Origin: Atherix ibis
Lineage: Eukaryota > Arthropoda > Insecta > Diptera > Athericidae
Direction of reading: 5' to 3'
DNA length: 64,000 nt
Assembly (NCBI GenBank): GCA_958298945.1
Contig: OY282610.1
Location: forward strand, 39,563,667-39,627,666
In this document: piece by piece, positions 46,651 to 57,513 of the stretch
How the letters are laid out: every line of letters begins with the position of its first letter
Position numbering within the stretch: position 1 is the first letter of the stretch
The notes under the pieces: generated by a model
Seen by the model: the letters and a program-made list of their open reading frames with translations, nothing else
Database searches by the model: none
Told to the model about the DNA's origin: nothing
Made by a program: the position numbers and the translations under genes

Positions 46651-49192
46651 TTTTGAATTCTCAATTTTAAAAAATGTTTTACTTAATTTTCCGTCTCTTG
46701 TTTTTATTTTATAACGGGAATTTCTAATTTTTGACTATTTTATTTTTCTTTTGGACTTTAAGAAGTTTTGAAAGTTTTTTTTGTCCAAATTTTTCCTTTC
46801 CTCTGTTTTCGAAGTTCTTAATCTTTTGAGAATTTCAGAATTTTATTTGTAATATTTAACCGCATTTATTTTAGTTGTAAAATTTAAGATTATTTAAAAA
46901 ATAATTTAATTTCTATTATTAATGAAAGATTTATTTTTTATATTTAAAATTGAATTTTGAAATTTTGTTTGTTTGTGTGTAAAAAAAAAAGTCCTTTAGA
47001 CAGAAGCCAAAAAGGAGCACCTTTTGCACTGCCGCACGACCAAAAGACTACGATTTTTAATGCATTTTTGAAATTTTCTTATTTTTCTTATTAACGTTTT
47101 TTTAAAAAAAATCTTCTATGAATTTTATGCGTTTTTTTTTTGTTTGTATATTTAGAATTTTTTCTTTTATAAAATTTTCGGCTTTTCACTACAAAATGTT
47201 CGGTTTATTCTTTTTTTATATATTGTATCAAAATGTTTTTCTTCTTTTTTTCAAAAATTTCTCAAAAAAAAAACTGATTTTTTTAACTTAAAAAATATAA
47301 TTTTCTTATCAATTTTCCCGGTTATTTTTATTGGTTTTTTTTTTTGGAAGATTAACTTCCAAATTTGGTTAGTTGTTTTTTTTTTTTTTGAACTGAAATT
47401 TTATTTTTTACCTCAATTCTATTTTCGTTTTCTAATAAATAAGAATAAAGTGATTTTTTTTTTTTTAAAAATCACTATACCAAAAAAAAAGGAAATTATT
47501 TATCTTTTCAATATGAACGAACGAGTATAATTTGAATAGAACTATTATTGACACATCCAAATACTCTTCTGCAAAAACAAAAGCAATAAACAAACAATCA
47601 TAAACGTTCGGACAGGTTTTTTGTTGTTTACTTTTCTTGACATATAAATTTGTCGAACATTTTTCAACTGATTGCCAAAATAAAAGGCCTTTCTCTCATC
47701 TGGGCATATGAAAGGCCAGAAATAATACGTGTGCGCACATAAAATATAAATTGCATACACAAAAAAAAAAAAATGGAAGAGACCCAAAACAGTATAAAGA
47801 GAGCGAAAATTGTACCAAAAACTTTTTGTCATTACATTTTCTTGGTTTTTTTTTCATAATTTCAAACACACACACCCAATAACCACAAAATTCATCCATC
47901 CATGTTCTCATATGCGTTTCTTCCAGCCAACAAACATATACAAATGCCCCATACATGTGCTAAAACTGTTGATTATATTCCCTGATAATAACCTCTCTCT
48001 TCTCTCCCCTTCTCTTCCTGGCAAGTTTCTCTTGTGTGTGTTCTTTTTTCTTTTTCTTTTTGTAAACGAATATTTTTTTTTTTAATTATTATTATTTCTA
48101 CCGCTTATAAATCTACTAAATTTTATTAATTAATTAATGATTATAAAAAATTTTTTTTACCATGCATGCAATCCTATTAAAGTTAAAATTAACAAATGAC
48201 AAAAATAATTTTTTTTCATTTTAATAAGAAATAAACATTTCTTAAGAAAATTAATAAAAAGAGTTTTAAAAGAAAAAAAAGTTGAACTAAACTAAATGTC
48301 CTTTGTGTATTATTAAGGTGTTGCTGTTTCTCTTTCTCACAAACAAAAAGAATATTCATTAAAAAATTAAATAAGATTAATATTAATTTCAAAATGGTTG
48401 CTTTTTTGTTGTTGTTGTTGGGAGAGTACATTTGACATTTCTTTAAATTGGTTGTGTTGTTGTTGGTTGGCAATTGATGGTCGGTCTATATGTGTGCATA
48501 GAGTTTCTTCCAGTTGGACGAACACACGTATACCATTTTCATGAGGGCAAGTGAAATGGATATACTAACTATCTTTATAGCTGCACGATAAATGTCAAAT
48601 GAAAAAGAGGGGGGGATGGGGGGGTGGCCCAAATGAGAAATAAATATGTGGTGCACATGTGCTTGCGCTTAGAGTTACTTTAACACAACCACCACCAACC
48701 AAACACACACATTCTTATGCATAACCAATAATGGATGATGGATATATTATGATAAAAACGATGTATGCATACTTCGATTATTTCCAAATAATTATCATAG
48801 TGTTCATGGGTGTTCGTTCAAGTATTATTATCCTATTCGCAATACACGTGCATTCGTTACAGCAACACAAACACAATAATAACAATAATAATAAGAAGAA
48901 AAAAAAATGATAAAATGAAGCAAAAATTATCAAACCTTTTCGTTTTGTCTTTTTTTTTGTGGTATTTTTTTCTTTTTTTCTTTGCTTTTATTTTAATTCA
49001 CTATACATACTTTGAACAAAGGCAATTTTCTTTTATTTTTGGCTTTGCAAAAGTTCTTTTTCATTTTATATCATCTCAGCTCAGCTCAGCATTTTCATTA
49101 TCATTATTTCCAGCCAATATTCAATAAAAGTTGTCATTTTGTTTTTTTTTTGTTACTATTATATTATTTCAAATGAATATTAGAATTATTTG

Positions 49193-49262
49193 CATTATTA
49201 TTATTATTATTTTTTATAATTACGATTTATTATTATTATTTTTATTATTATTATTATTATTG
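49193..49262. repeat. (ATT)n microsatellite
   Basis: Interrupted ATT repeats over about 70 bp. Confidence 0.9.
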
Positions 49263-49912
49263 ATTTTCAATTAAATTTTCATGTTCTTTTTATTTAATTT
49301 TAATATGTGTGCATACATTGGTGCATGTGAATTTATCTCTGCATCTGCATACAATCGCATGCATATATATACATATATATATATATATATGAATATATGT
49401 ATGTATATATATGGCGACGGCAAATAGATTTTCAATTTGGTTCGTCTCGTTTCCAATTTAATAAACATTTAACTTTTAAATAATTTTCTCATATTTTTCT
49501 TTGTTGTTTGTTTTTGTTGCCTTTCTATAAGCATAGATGGATTACCATCCCATCCAAATGTTCTAATAATTTGACATACAATACATTCGACTTTAAATAT
49601 TGTACATGTTGGTGAAGAAAGAAAAAAAAATTGAAAAAAAATATATATAGTAATCCAATTTTTTTTTCTCCTGCTCTCCTCTTGTTCGTAAATTATAATT
49701 TTGTAAAACTTATTTTCGAAGAATTTACTTATTTAAGATAATTATGCAAGAAATGCTTTTTCTTTTATTAAAAAAAAAAAATATAAACGAAATAATTTTA
49801 GGTTAGCGTAGATATATCGGACAAAAAAAAAATTTTCTTTTCTGCCAGTTTTCCATACGTCTATTCTATATGGAGTTTCAAAACGGAATGGTTGATGGTC
49901 GGTCGTTACAGA

Positions 49913-49934
49913 GCTGCTGCTGCTGCTGCTGCTG
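49913..49934. repeat. (GCT)n trinucleotide repeat
   Basis: Seven GCT/CAG units. On the minus strand one frame reads it as poly-Gln in an 86-codon frame (49878-50138), but nothing else supports that frame as protein. Confidence 0.9.
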
Positions 49935-50342
49935 GGTTGCTTGCTTTTCGAACGGTACAAACAACCATCTCTTCGCTCTCAAAAAATCGACACGAATCCT
50001 ACCGATCTGAGAGTAAAGCAAATATGCATACAACAATACAGCGCGGGCGCTTCTTGAGTAGGAAAAATTGTCTGTTTTACGAGTAGGCGGTGAGAGTAAG
50101 GTAGAAATGCGTTGCGGACGTGAGTATAAACAAAGCAAAAAACAAAATGAAAATCTCTTAAAAAATGGACGAAAGAAAGAATAACAGATATTTTTATATA
50201 TAGAGAGAGATAGAGAGAAAAAGCAATTTTTTAGTTTTCTTTTTCGAAATATTTCTGAACGTTTGTATTTTTTTAATAGTCAAAACATCAGAGAAACAGT
50301 GGAAAAAGAGAACAACTTAACTCAAAGTGAATGTTGTTAATA

Positions 50343-50430
50343 TCGGGTTTTTCAATAGCAACTTGACACTTTTGAGTATTTTCATATTGAAAATACTCAA
50401 AAAGTGTTAGGTAACTATTGAATAATCCGA
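50343..50430. mobile_element. Palindromic MITE 1 (mariner-derived)
   Basis: An 88-bp fold-back flanked by TA on each side. The left arm starts tcgggtttttcaatagcaac and continues ttgacacttttgagtatttt; the right arm is its complement with a few changes. The first 33 bases of the left arm match the left end of the mariner at 55166 at 32 positions. TA flanks and inverted ends are as expected for a Tc1/mariner-mobilised element with no coding capacity. Confidence 0.88.
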
Positions 50431-51514
50431 TATATAGATATATGGAAAAAGAAAATGACAAAAAAAAATTTTAAAACGAAAATGATCAGTGGTGGCGGTA
50501 TTTTTTCAAAAATTTTGATTTTTGCAACAATTTTTTTTTCCCTAACCAACTCCTTGTAGAAGTTTTTATTATATTATATTCTTTTTTTTTGCTTCTTTTA
50601 TTTTATCATTTTATTCTTTGGAAATACTATTGCAAAAATAAATAAGCAATTTCAATATTTTCTTTTAAAATATTCCAGATTTTTTTTTTTTTTTGGGCAA
50701 AGCATCAAAAAAACGGAGAGAAAGAAAACGCAAATGAAGAAGAAAACAGAAAGAAGAAGAAGAAAGACACAGAGGCGGCGTCATTTTTGAAAAATTTCCA
50801 CTTTTTTTCTTTTTTTCTTTGGTAGCCAAACCATGGAAATTTCTGTAAAAATTTATGGTTTTTTTAATTTGTATAAACTAAAAACTTGTGATTTTCTTCT
50901 TTTTTTCTTTTATAATAAAAATAAAAAATAAAGAAAAATCCAGCCCAGAGGCGTTGGCATTTTTTAAAAAATATGCCAATTTCTTCTAAAAAAACCCATA
51001 CACACAACCCCCCTTTACTGCCCCTGCCCTTGCATAACACCCTATCGATCCATAATTTCGCAACGTTATTTTTTCATATTCTTTTGAATCAAAAAATTAA
51101 ATCATATTCTTTGCTTTAAAAATTAATCTTATTTTTCGTATTTTTTGTAAACTAAAAACTTATGTGATTTTCTTCGTTTTTTTGTTGCTTTTATAATAAA
51201 AATAAAGGAATAATAATAGTTAGTGATGGTAAAATGTATATATTTTTTTGGTGTCTAGAAAATTGTCAATTCAAATTTGAATAACTACTACCACCAACAG
51301 AAAGAGTATTATTTTTGGTAAAATATATATTTTTTATGAATACGAGGGTATATGCAGTTAAATAAATGTGTGTGTGGATGCGTGTTGAGGGAGCATGGAT
51401 CCATAGAAATGCTGTTATAATTCACGATAGTGCAAAGAGAGAGAGAGAGAGGAGGGCTGTAATATAGACCATATCCACATGCCTACATACCAACTTGCCC
51501 AAACCACCTGCATA

Positions 51515-51559
51515 TATTGAAAATACTCAAAAGTGTCAAGTTGCTATTGAAAAATCCGA
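51515..51559. mobile_element. Half MITE of the same family
   Basis: Only the right half is present: tattgaaaatactcaaaagt followed by gtcaagttgctattgaaaaa and tccga, then TA. The left half has been lost or was never copied. Confidence 0.8.
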
Positions 51560-51952
51560 TATGTACATGCAAACGTAAAATAAAAACAATCACTCTGACA
51601 AAACGTCAAAAAATATTCGCAATGAATTTTTTTTTTCTGTATAATTAATATTGCTAAACTATCCACTTAACTACTATATAACTAACTATATTAAACGAAA
51701 AACAAAATTCTACTTAATAATTTAAATAATTAATAATAACAATAATTTTTTTCTTTTAGTTTTTTTCTTAAGAGAAAAGATGAGAATTGTTTTTTTTTTT
51801 GTCTATTTTTGAAGATTTTCTTTTCTTTTTGGTATACTTTTCTCTAAAAGATTTTAGATTTATTTAAAAAAAAAAATTGTTTTTTTTTTGCAAATGAAAA
51901 TTGTTTTTTTTTCTTCTCTCCCGTAATTTTAATACATGTTTATTGGCAAATA

Positions 51953-52039
51953 TCGGTGTTTTCAATAGCAACTTGACATTTTTGAGTATTTTCAATATTA
52001 AAATGCTGAAAAGTGTCAAGTTTCTATTGAAAAACCCGA
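51953..52039. mobile_element. Palindromic MITE 2 (mariner-derived)
   Basis: 87 bp, same family as MITE 1. Left arm tcggtgttttcaatagcaac, centre caatatta, right arm ending tctattgaaaaacccga. Preceded by TA; the right flank is AC, so the target duplication is not preserved. Confidence 0.85.
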
Positions 52040-52073
52040 ACAAATCGGATCAAATTGACTTGTAACATAGTAA

Positions 52074-52094
52074 AAGAGAGAGAGAGAGAGAGAG
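52074..52094. repeat. (GA)n microsatellite
   Basis: About 10 GA units; a shorter GA run lies near 51438-51451. Confidence 0.9.
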
Positions 52095-52099
52095 AAAGA

Positions 52100-55000
52100 G
52101 AACTTAGCATAATTATGCCATACAATAAGTGAAAGACTGAGTAGGTTTTGCCCAATCTTGAACAACTATTTCTATCCCCACGTACGGCACGTATCCGTGA
52201 AACATAAACAAACGAACAAAAATACACACGCATGTGAAAAAAAAAAAAAATTCACATAAAATTTCTCTATCGAAACAAATATGGTGGTGGCATATTCCAA
52301 GCACACCAACATATCGTATTACATAGCACTGAGGTTAATTCGTGTGTTTGTGTGCTTCTGTTTGCATTTGAGAAACTTGTCCGAAGTTATGACAAAAATG
52401 AAAATGCCGCCGAGAGAACGAACAAAATCTCTTATGGCATTACGACTAAATTACATATTCACTCTACCTCTCTCTATAGAGGATTGATTAACTAATGTAC
52501 TTATCTCTCTCTATCTCTTTCTTTCTATTCTAGAATAAATGTCATTTCAACTTGATAAAATGTCACCCATTTAAAAACAACAAATTCTCTTTTCCTTTGT
52601 CAACTTCCTTCTATAAATAAATTTTTGTTATTTTTTCTTCATATTTTTTTTAAATATTATTAAGCTGAAAATTTTGATTTAATTATTATATTTAAGAGAA
52701 TTGTACTCTTTTTTTTTTTTTAATAAAACTATTGTGTAATTAGAAATATCAAATAATAATACATACATACATACATGCGAGATCAAATTGGTCTTTTTTT
52801 TTTGTTTTTCATTAAATTTTTTCTCTCGTTTTATTATAATAATGTGTTGGTTTTTTTTTTGTTGTTGTGAAGCTATTTAAATTTGATTGGAACAAAAACA
52901 AACGCTTTTTAAAAAAAAAAAAATTTTCTATCGGTCGGAAATAGATGTTACCAGGGCCGTGGATTTTTAAAATGTGTCCAAAATGAACACTATTCTCATC
53001 TTGTAATAAACAACGGATGTCACTAAAATGCATATACATATATAAAACTGAGCCGTTTTTAGAATGTGCGTGCTTCAGAGCGTATATTTGGATCGTAATC
53101 TCTCCAAAATATTTCACTTTGAATTGTCCCAACTTGAGAGATTCGAATAGGAACAACAAAAAAAATGGAGAAAAAAGAAAGACAACACATATTAAAAGAC
53201 GAAAAACTAATGACAGAGCAGTTCGAATTTTACTTTTGACAACACTCTTCTCTCTCTCACGTACGTACACATGAGAAGTTACACACTATTAACTGAATCA
53301 GTTCGAAAACCCGCCATTACAGATTGTTTATACACAATTTCTGTGCATCTGTGTTTGTGTACATCCAAAAGAGAAAATGTGACACGCCAAATGTATAAAT
53401 TCCCTTGAATTCATGGATGAATGAATAAATGTGTGTGCATATAAACATTCGACTGTCGTCTTTTGGAAGTGTATTAGTAAATTTCGCATGAATCCATTCA
53501 TTTTAACAACAACACATTTTACAATGACCACCACCAACATTACTGATCAAACTGCCATTTTTGATGGGGAACAAAAAAAATTTCCAATAATACCAATAGA
53601 ATAATATGTAATATGATGTAGTAAACGAAATTTCTGGAAAAATGATTACTAAGCTTTAAATCATGTTTATGTGTCAACTTGTCGTACGATTAGCACAGAG
53701 ATTGGGAATTTCCATCTGCTAAAACGAGAGAGAATATTCAATTTAGCCGAATAATCCTTGTTTTGGGCTTAATTCATTTTCGTCTGTTCCGTTTCCAGGA
53801 AACACATCATCACCACCATCACCACCACCAGCAAAAGCATACGTGACAGAGTGTGTTCCATTTAATGTGTCTTTCCTTCTGTTCTCTTGTTAGCACTTTT
53901 TTTTTTTTTTTTAAACGTAAGTTCTTTCCTCTCCCCCTCTCACACTCTCCAAAAACAATTCAAACACATTTTCTGATTCGATTTGGTGGCCACAATAAAA
54001 AAAAAAAAAAAATTTAAAAATAGTATTCGTAAAATAATTATCTCTCTCCCGTAAGATTATAAATTATTATAGTTAAGGAACGTAAAAAAAAAAAAAAAAT
54101 TAAAATTAAGTTTTGTAATGACTAGTAATAATAATAATAATAATAAATAGTTAATAATAAAAGTTTTATATATGTAGCTCTATATATATATATATATACC
54201 TATTTATATAATTTTTATATGTTCAAATATGTTAAAAAATTGTTGTCAGATTAATATTAAAAATAATATTTAACCAATATTCCGCCAAACATTGTAATAC
54301 CAAATTATGACTGGAGCAAATGTTTTTATAATTTTCGTTGACATTTTTTTTCTTCTTTTATGATGTGCAATAATAATAAATACAATTTGATTAGAGTTTA
54401 TTTTATACTTTTGTATTGTTTTTGGACATATATATGCATACAATTATAATAATTTTTCGTTATATTTTTTTGCGTTTTAAAAAAAAAAAAAAAATTTCTT
54501 TCTTTTTTTTCCTACGATTAAAATGAGAACCGCATTTCTCCACGATATCCACTTAAATGAAAACGAAGTTCTCTATGCATTATTACGAATCGGTCTTTGA
54601 AGAATCTACGCAGTACAATTTAGTAACGCCATACTTGCTGTTCTTGCTTTCCATATACATAATGGCGGGATTTTTTTCTCAAAATTTCATTATATTCAAC
54701 ATCAATTATACATTTGAATTTTTTTTAAATAATTGCAATAATTTTTTGGGGCCATTTTCTTATTTATTCTATTTGTTTTTATTTTCTTGTTCAATTAATT
54801 TCACAATTTACCCATACTTTTATATGAATTGAATAAAATGTTTTCAAATTATTATAAATTTTAAACATTTTTATAAATATTAATAATAAATTAAGCAAAT
54901 GTTTTAAAATCAAGAAATTTTTTATCAAATTCTTATTTGAGAAAATAATCGATTCGAAAAGAAATTATTACTTCAACTTTAAGAAATATAATAAATTTTG

Positions 55001-55160
55001 ATATGATTTAATAATAATTTTTTTTTTTTTTTGCTTTTCATATAAAATTAATGATAATTTATAATTGAAAATATATTTGAAATAGGAAGAAATATTTTAA
55101 TTGGAAAAGAGAATTCAGATTTTTTTAATGAGTCATTAGTAAAAATTGAATAAATTTTTT
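52100..55160. other. AT-rich DNA, no gene seen
   Basis: Short CT-rich and A/T-tract sequence, a (CCA)n-like run near 53808-53832, poly-A near 53998-54013 and a (TA)n near 54182-54198. The 152-codon minus-strand frame at 52812-53270 is interrupted in composition and has no domain; I leave it out. Confidence 0.5.
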
Positions 55161-55205
55161 AAATATCGGGTTTTTCAATAGTAACTTGACACTTTTGATT
55201 TCTTA

Positions 55206-55277
55206 CTTTAGTTCTTGAGTTAATTTGATCTTAAGTTCTTGAGTTAACTTAAGATCAAATTAACTCAAGAACTAAAG
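55206..55277. repeat. Inverted duplication of transposase coding sequence
   Basis: The arm 55206-55234 (ctttagttcttgagttaatt...) is the exact 29-base complement of 55249-55277 (...aattaactcaagaactaaag), with a 14-base spacer that repeats gttcttgagttaa once more. The right arm is the coding text for KLTQELK of the transposase, so the left arm is an antisense copy placed against the terminal repeat. The N-terminal coding part is deleted at this rearrangement. Confidence 0.85.
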
Positions 55278-55373
55278 CCACTTGACAATATGAAGCGACG
55301 CACGTTCTCAGATTGGGTTCTAGAGAAGTTTTCCGAAAATGACGACTTTCATCGCAAAGTCATCTTCAGTGAT

Positions 55374-55387
55374 GAAGCGCATTTTTG
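55374..55387. repeat. Target-site duplication, left copy
   Basis: gaagcgcatttttg, identical to the copy at 56828-56841. The last G could also belong to the retrotransposon tail. Confidence 0.88.
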
Positions 55388-56827
55388 TTTGTTTGTTTGT
55401 TTGTAAGGTCCCTTAGAAATGTGCCAGGGGCCACTTCATAGCGCCACGACCGTGAGGCCATTTGGCGACTTCGTAGTACGTGTGGGAATTTTTCTGAGAG
55501 AAACTGGTCTCTGGTTAGTAGTATAGAAAGTTGAGAATTTTGTTATATTTTGTGGAGCAGATTTGTATGTCGTAGAAGATTAAATAGGGGACTAGGGAAT
55601 GGAGTTGTTGGATCGAGGAGCTCCATAATGGGAGGAATCCTGCTCGCAAAGTAGTTCTTGGTTATGTGGCATTCCTGTAGAATATGGTAGACAGTGAAAT
55701 GGGTGCCACAGGATTGGCAGAAGGGACGGTTGGTGTTGCCAAAAAGGAAGTTATGGGTAAGAGCAGTATGTCCAATCCGGATTCTGAGGAGCTTTCGCGC
55801 CCAGAATTTCGGTATGGATGTTGAATACACTGGTTTGTTAGTGGTTCTCCAATGAGTCGACAAAAAAGTGTCGCTATTGGTCCAGTCATCGTGTCTGCGG
55901 ATGGCTAAAGGTGTTAGTTGCCATTCTGTTAGTAGGCGAGGCAGATTGGGAATGACTGTGATCACTGGCCGACGAAGTGTTTCTCCAGCCAACTTGTCAG
56001 CACTTTCATTACCCACAATTCCCACATGCCCTGGCACCCATTGCAACTCGACACTCCTATTGCTAAGTAGGCTATGACGAATTGCGCTAAGTACTGGGTC
56101 ACTCGATGGGCCACAAATGGCTTTAAGGGCGGCAAGGCTGTCGCTAAAAATAATAACGTTTTGTTGGCTGGGAATATTGGTCGCAATTTCAATTGCCGTT
56201 TTGATGGCCCACAGCTCCCCGTAATATGGAGTTGCCCTATAAGGGAAGATTCCAAAACATAGTGTGCGGGTGCTGCAGCCAAAAAGTTCGACGACCGCAA
56301 AAGATGTAATATCGGTGTCAGCGGCGGCATCAGTGAACAACAGTCGATGATGTTTTAATCCGTCCAACTGTTCAAGGAACAATTTCCTATATGTGGATGG
56401 ATCAGTTCTAGCCTTCTTAAACCTGTCAAGAGAAGCAGTCACTTTCAACTTTGCTCCTAACCACGGTTTCCAATCTGGGTGTGGAAGGGAAGTTTGGAAA
56501 TCGACGGGGAGGATGGATGAATTTCTTTCAAGGTGGGATATTAATAAGGATAGCGATGATGAATTCCTTTTTGAGCTGGGGGAGATGATAATGTTTTTTA
56601 TTAAAGTGTGGAGTGGATATTTTGGAAGGCATAGGTTTTTGTAAATTAAACTTAGGCGGGCTTTGTGAAGATAGAGAAAAATAGGTTTTCGACCAGTCTC
56701 TATCAGTATGGATTCCACCGGAGATGTCCGATGTGCTCCACTGGCTAGTCTAATACAACGGTTTACCGCTGCCTCGACTAGTTTTTTCCCTGCTATTGGC
56801 ACACTAACACATATAGTGAGGAAATAG
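55388..56827 (-). mobile_element. 5'-truncated non-LTR retrotransposon inserted in mariner copy E
   Basis: The 1,440-bp insert is bounded by a perfect 14-bp target duplication, gaagcgcatttttg, at 55374-55387 and 56828-56841. Its 3' end, read on the minus strand, is a run of CAAA units (at plus 55387-55404), a tail type used by some non-LTR elements. The 5' end is truncated within the C-terminal part of the polymerase. Removing it and one target copy restores the mariner reading SDEAHFWLNG. It is therefore younger than the mariner insertion. Confidence 0.92.
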
Positions 56828-56871
56828 GAAGCGCATTTTTGGTTGAATGGCTTCGTCAACAAACAAAACAT
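55543..56871 (-). CDS. Partial retrotransposon polymerase: RNase H and C-terminal zinc region
   Basis: An uninterrupted 442-codon frame. About the first 15 codons lie in the flanking mariner DNA; the retrotransposon part begins near FLTICVSVPIAGKKL. Then follow the end of the polymerase connection region (NRCIRLASGAHRTSPVESIL), RNase H with its acidic residues in LLFTDAAAD, YYGELWAIKTAIE, IIFSDSLAALKAI and LQWVPGHVGIVGNESADKLA, and a C-terminal metal-binding motif C-x2-C-x7-H-x4-C (CQSCGTHFTVYHILQEC). The endonuclease and reverse transcriptase domains are absent, so it cannot retrotranspose. The lack of stops suggests the copy is recent. RNase H indicates the I/LOA/R1 group; I do not name the family. 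Confidence 0.88.
   Translation of the reverse strand: MFCLLTKPFNQKCASYFLTICVSVPIAGKKLVEAAVNRCIRLASGAHRTSPVESILIETGRKPIFLYLHKARLSLIYKNLCLPKYPLHTLIKNIIISPSSKRNSSSLSLLISHLERNSSILPVDFQTSLPHPDWKPWLGAKLKVTASLDRFKKARTDPSTYRKLFLEQLDGLKHHRLLFTDAAADTDITSFAVVELFGCSTRTLCFGIFPYRATPYYGELWAIKTAIEIATNIPSQQNVIIFSDSLAALKAICGPSSDPVLSAIRHSLLSNRSVELQWVPGHVGIVGNESADKLAGETLRRPVITVIPNLPRLLTEWQLTPLAIRRHDDWTNSDTFLSTHWRTTNKPVYSTSIPKFWARKLLRIRIGHTALTHNFLFGNTNRPFCQSCGTHFTVYHILQECHITKNYFASRIPPIMELLDPTTPFPSPLFNLLRHTNLLHKI
56828..56841. repeat. Target-site duplication, right copy
   Basis: gaagcgcatttttg, identical to the copy at 55374-55387, followed by the continuation of the mariner coding sequence. Confidence 0.88.
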
Positions 56872-57513
56872 GCGTTATTGGAGTGCTGCAAACCGTCATG
56901 TCCTTCAAGAAACAACACTTCATCCACAAAAAGTGGCTGTATGGTGCGGTTTTCATGCCGGTGGCGTCATTGGGCCATTTTTCTTCGCGTGAGCGCTACA
57001 GAGACATGTTGCAGCGTTATTTCTTTGATCAATTGCATGGGCTGGAGATCAGTGATATGTGGTTTTAACAAGACGGTGCTATATCCCACACAGCGGGAGA
57101 AACAATCGACTTATTGAAGTCCAAGTTCGGTGAACGTGTTGTATCGAGAAAAGGTCCTGTCGATTGGCCGCCGAGATCTTGTTATTTAACACCTCTAGAC
57201 TTTTTTCTGTGGGGCTATGTTAAATCGATGGCTTATGCCAACAAGCCGGCGACGTTAGAGGACCTAAGAGCCAACATCGAACGAAAAATAGCGGCCATTC
57301 CCGTCGAATTGTGTGGCCGAGTCATCGAAAATTGGCTTCAACGGATCGACCGCTGTAAGGGTGCCCGTGGTGAACATATGAGCGAAGTCGGGTTTCATTC
57401 ATTATTGAATTGATTGTAATTTAAGCCAATAATAAAAGTTTTGATACATCTCAAATGGTTTGCGAGATAATTAAAAAAAAATTTGTCAGTTTCTTATTCA
57501 AAAACCCTTTACA

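Larger units (their letters stand above)
46700..50340. other. AT-rich DNA with microsatellites, no gene seen
   Basis: Contains T tracts, a (TTA)n run at 49193-49262, a (TA)n run near 49365-49410 and a (GCT)n run at 49913-49934. The part at 49850-50140 is distinctly less AT-rich (see findings). Reading frames up to about 105 codons lack domains. Confidence 0.5.
55250..57413 (+). pseudogene. Transposase of copy E, truncated and split
   Basis: Part 1 (55250-55387) reads IKLTQELKPLDNMKRRTFSD, WVLEKFSENDDFHRKVIFSD and EAHF with the first catalytic Asp. Part 2 (56828-57413) continues FWLNGFVNKQNMRYWSAANR, then WCGFHAGGVIGPFFF, a frameshift near 56990, RYRDMLQRYFF, SDMWF, a TAA where the family has Gln (57066-57068), QDGAISHTAG with the second Asp, DWPPRSCYLTPLDFFLWGY with the third Asp, RVIENWLQRID and EVGFHSLLN before the stop. 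There are 41 residues between the second and third Asp. All three catalytic positions survive, but the missing N-terminus, frameshift, stop and insertion make it inactive. Confidence 0.9.
55166..57509 (+). mobile_element. Mariner-like (DD41D-type) element, copy E, split by a retrotransposon
   Basis: Left end tcgggtttttcaatagtaac at 55166 and right end complementary text (aagggtttttgaataagaaa read from 57509) form diverged terminal inverted repeats, about 24 of 30 matching, each next to a TA. Without the 1.44-kb retrotransposon (plus one 14-bp target copy) the element is about 0.9 kb, shorter than the usual 1.3 kb because the transposase N-terminal part is missing. An inverted duplication occupies the place next to the left end. 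Confidence 0.88.

Noticed and set aside
49878..50138. 86-codon frame with seven consecutive Gln
   Set aside because: Only the trinucleotide run is unusual; no domain, no supporting exon, and Gln runs arise readily from CAG repeats.
52812..53270. 152-codon minus-strand frame
   Set aside because: AT-driven composition with Lys/Phe runs, no domain and no splice context.
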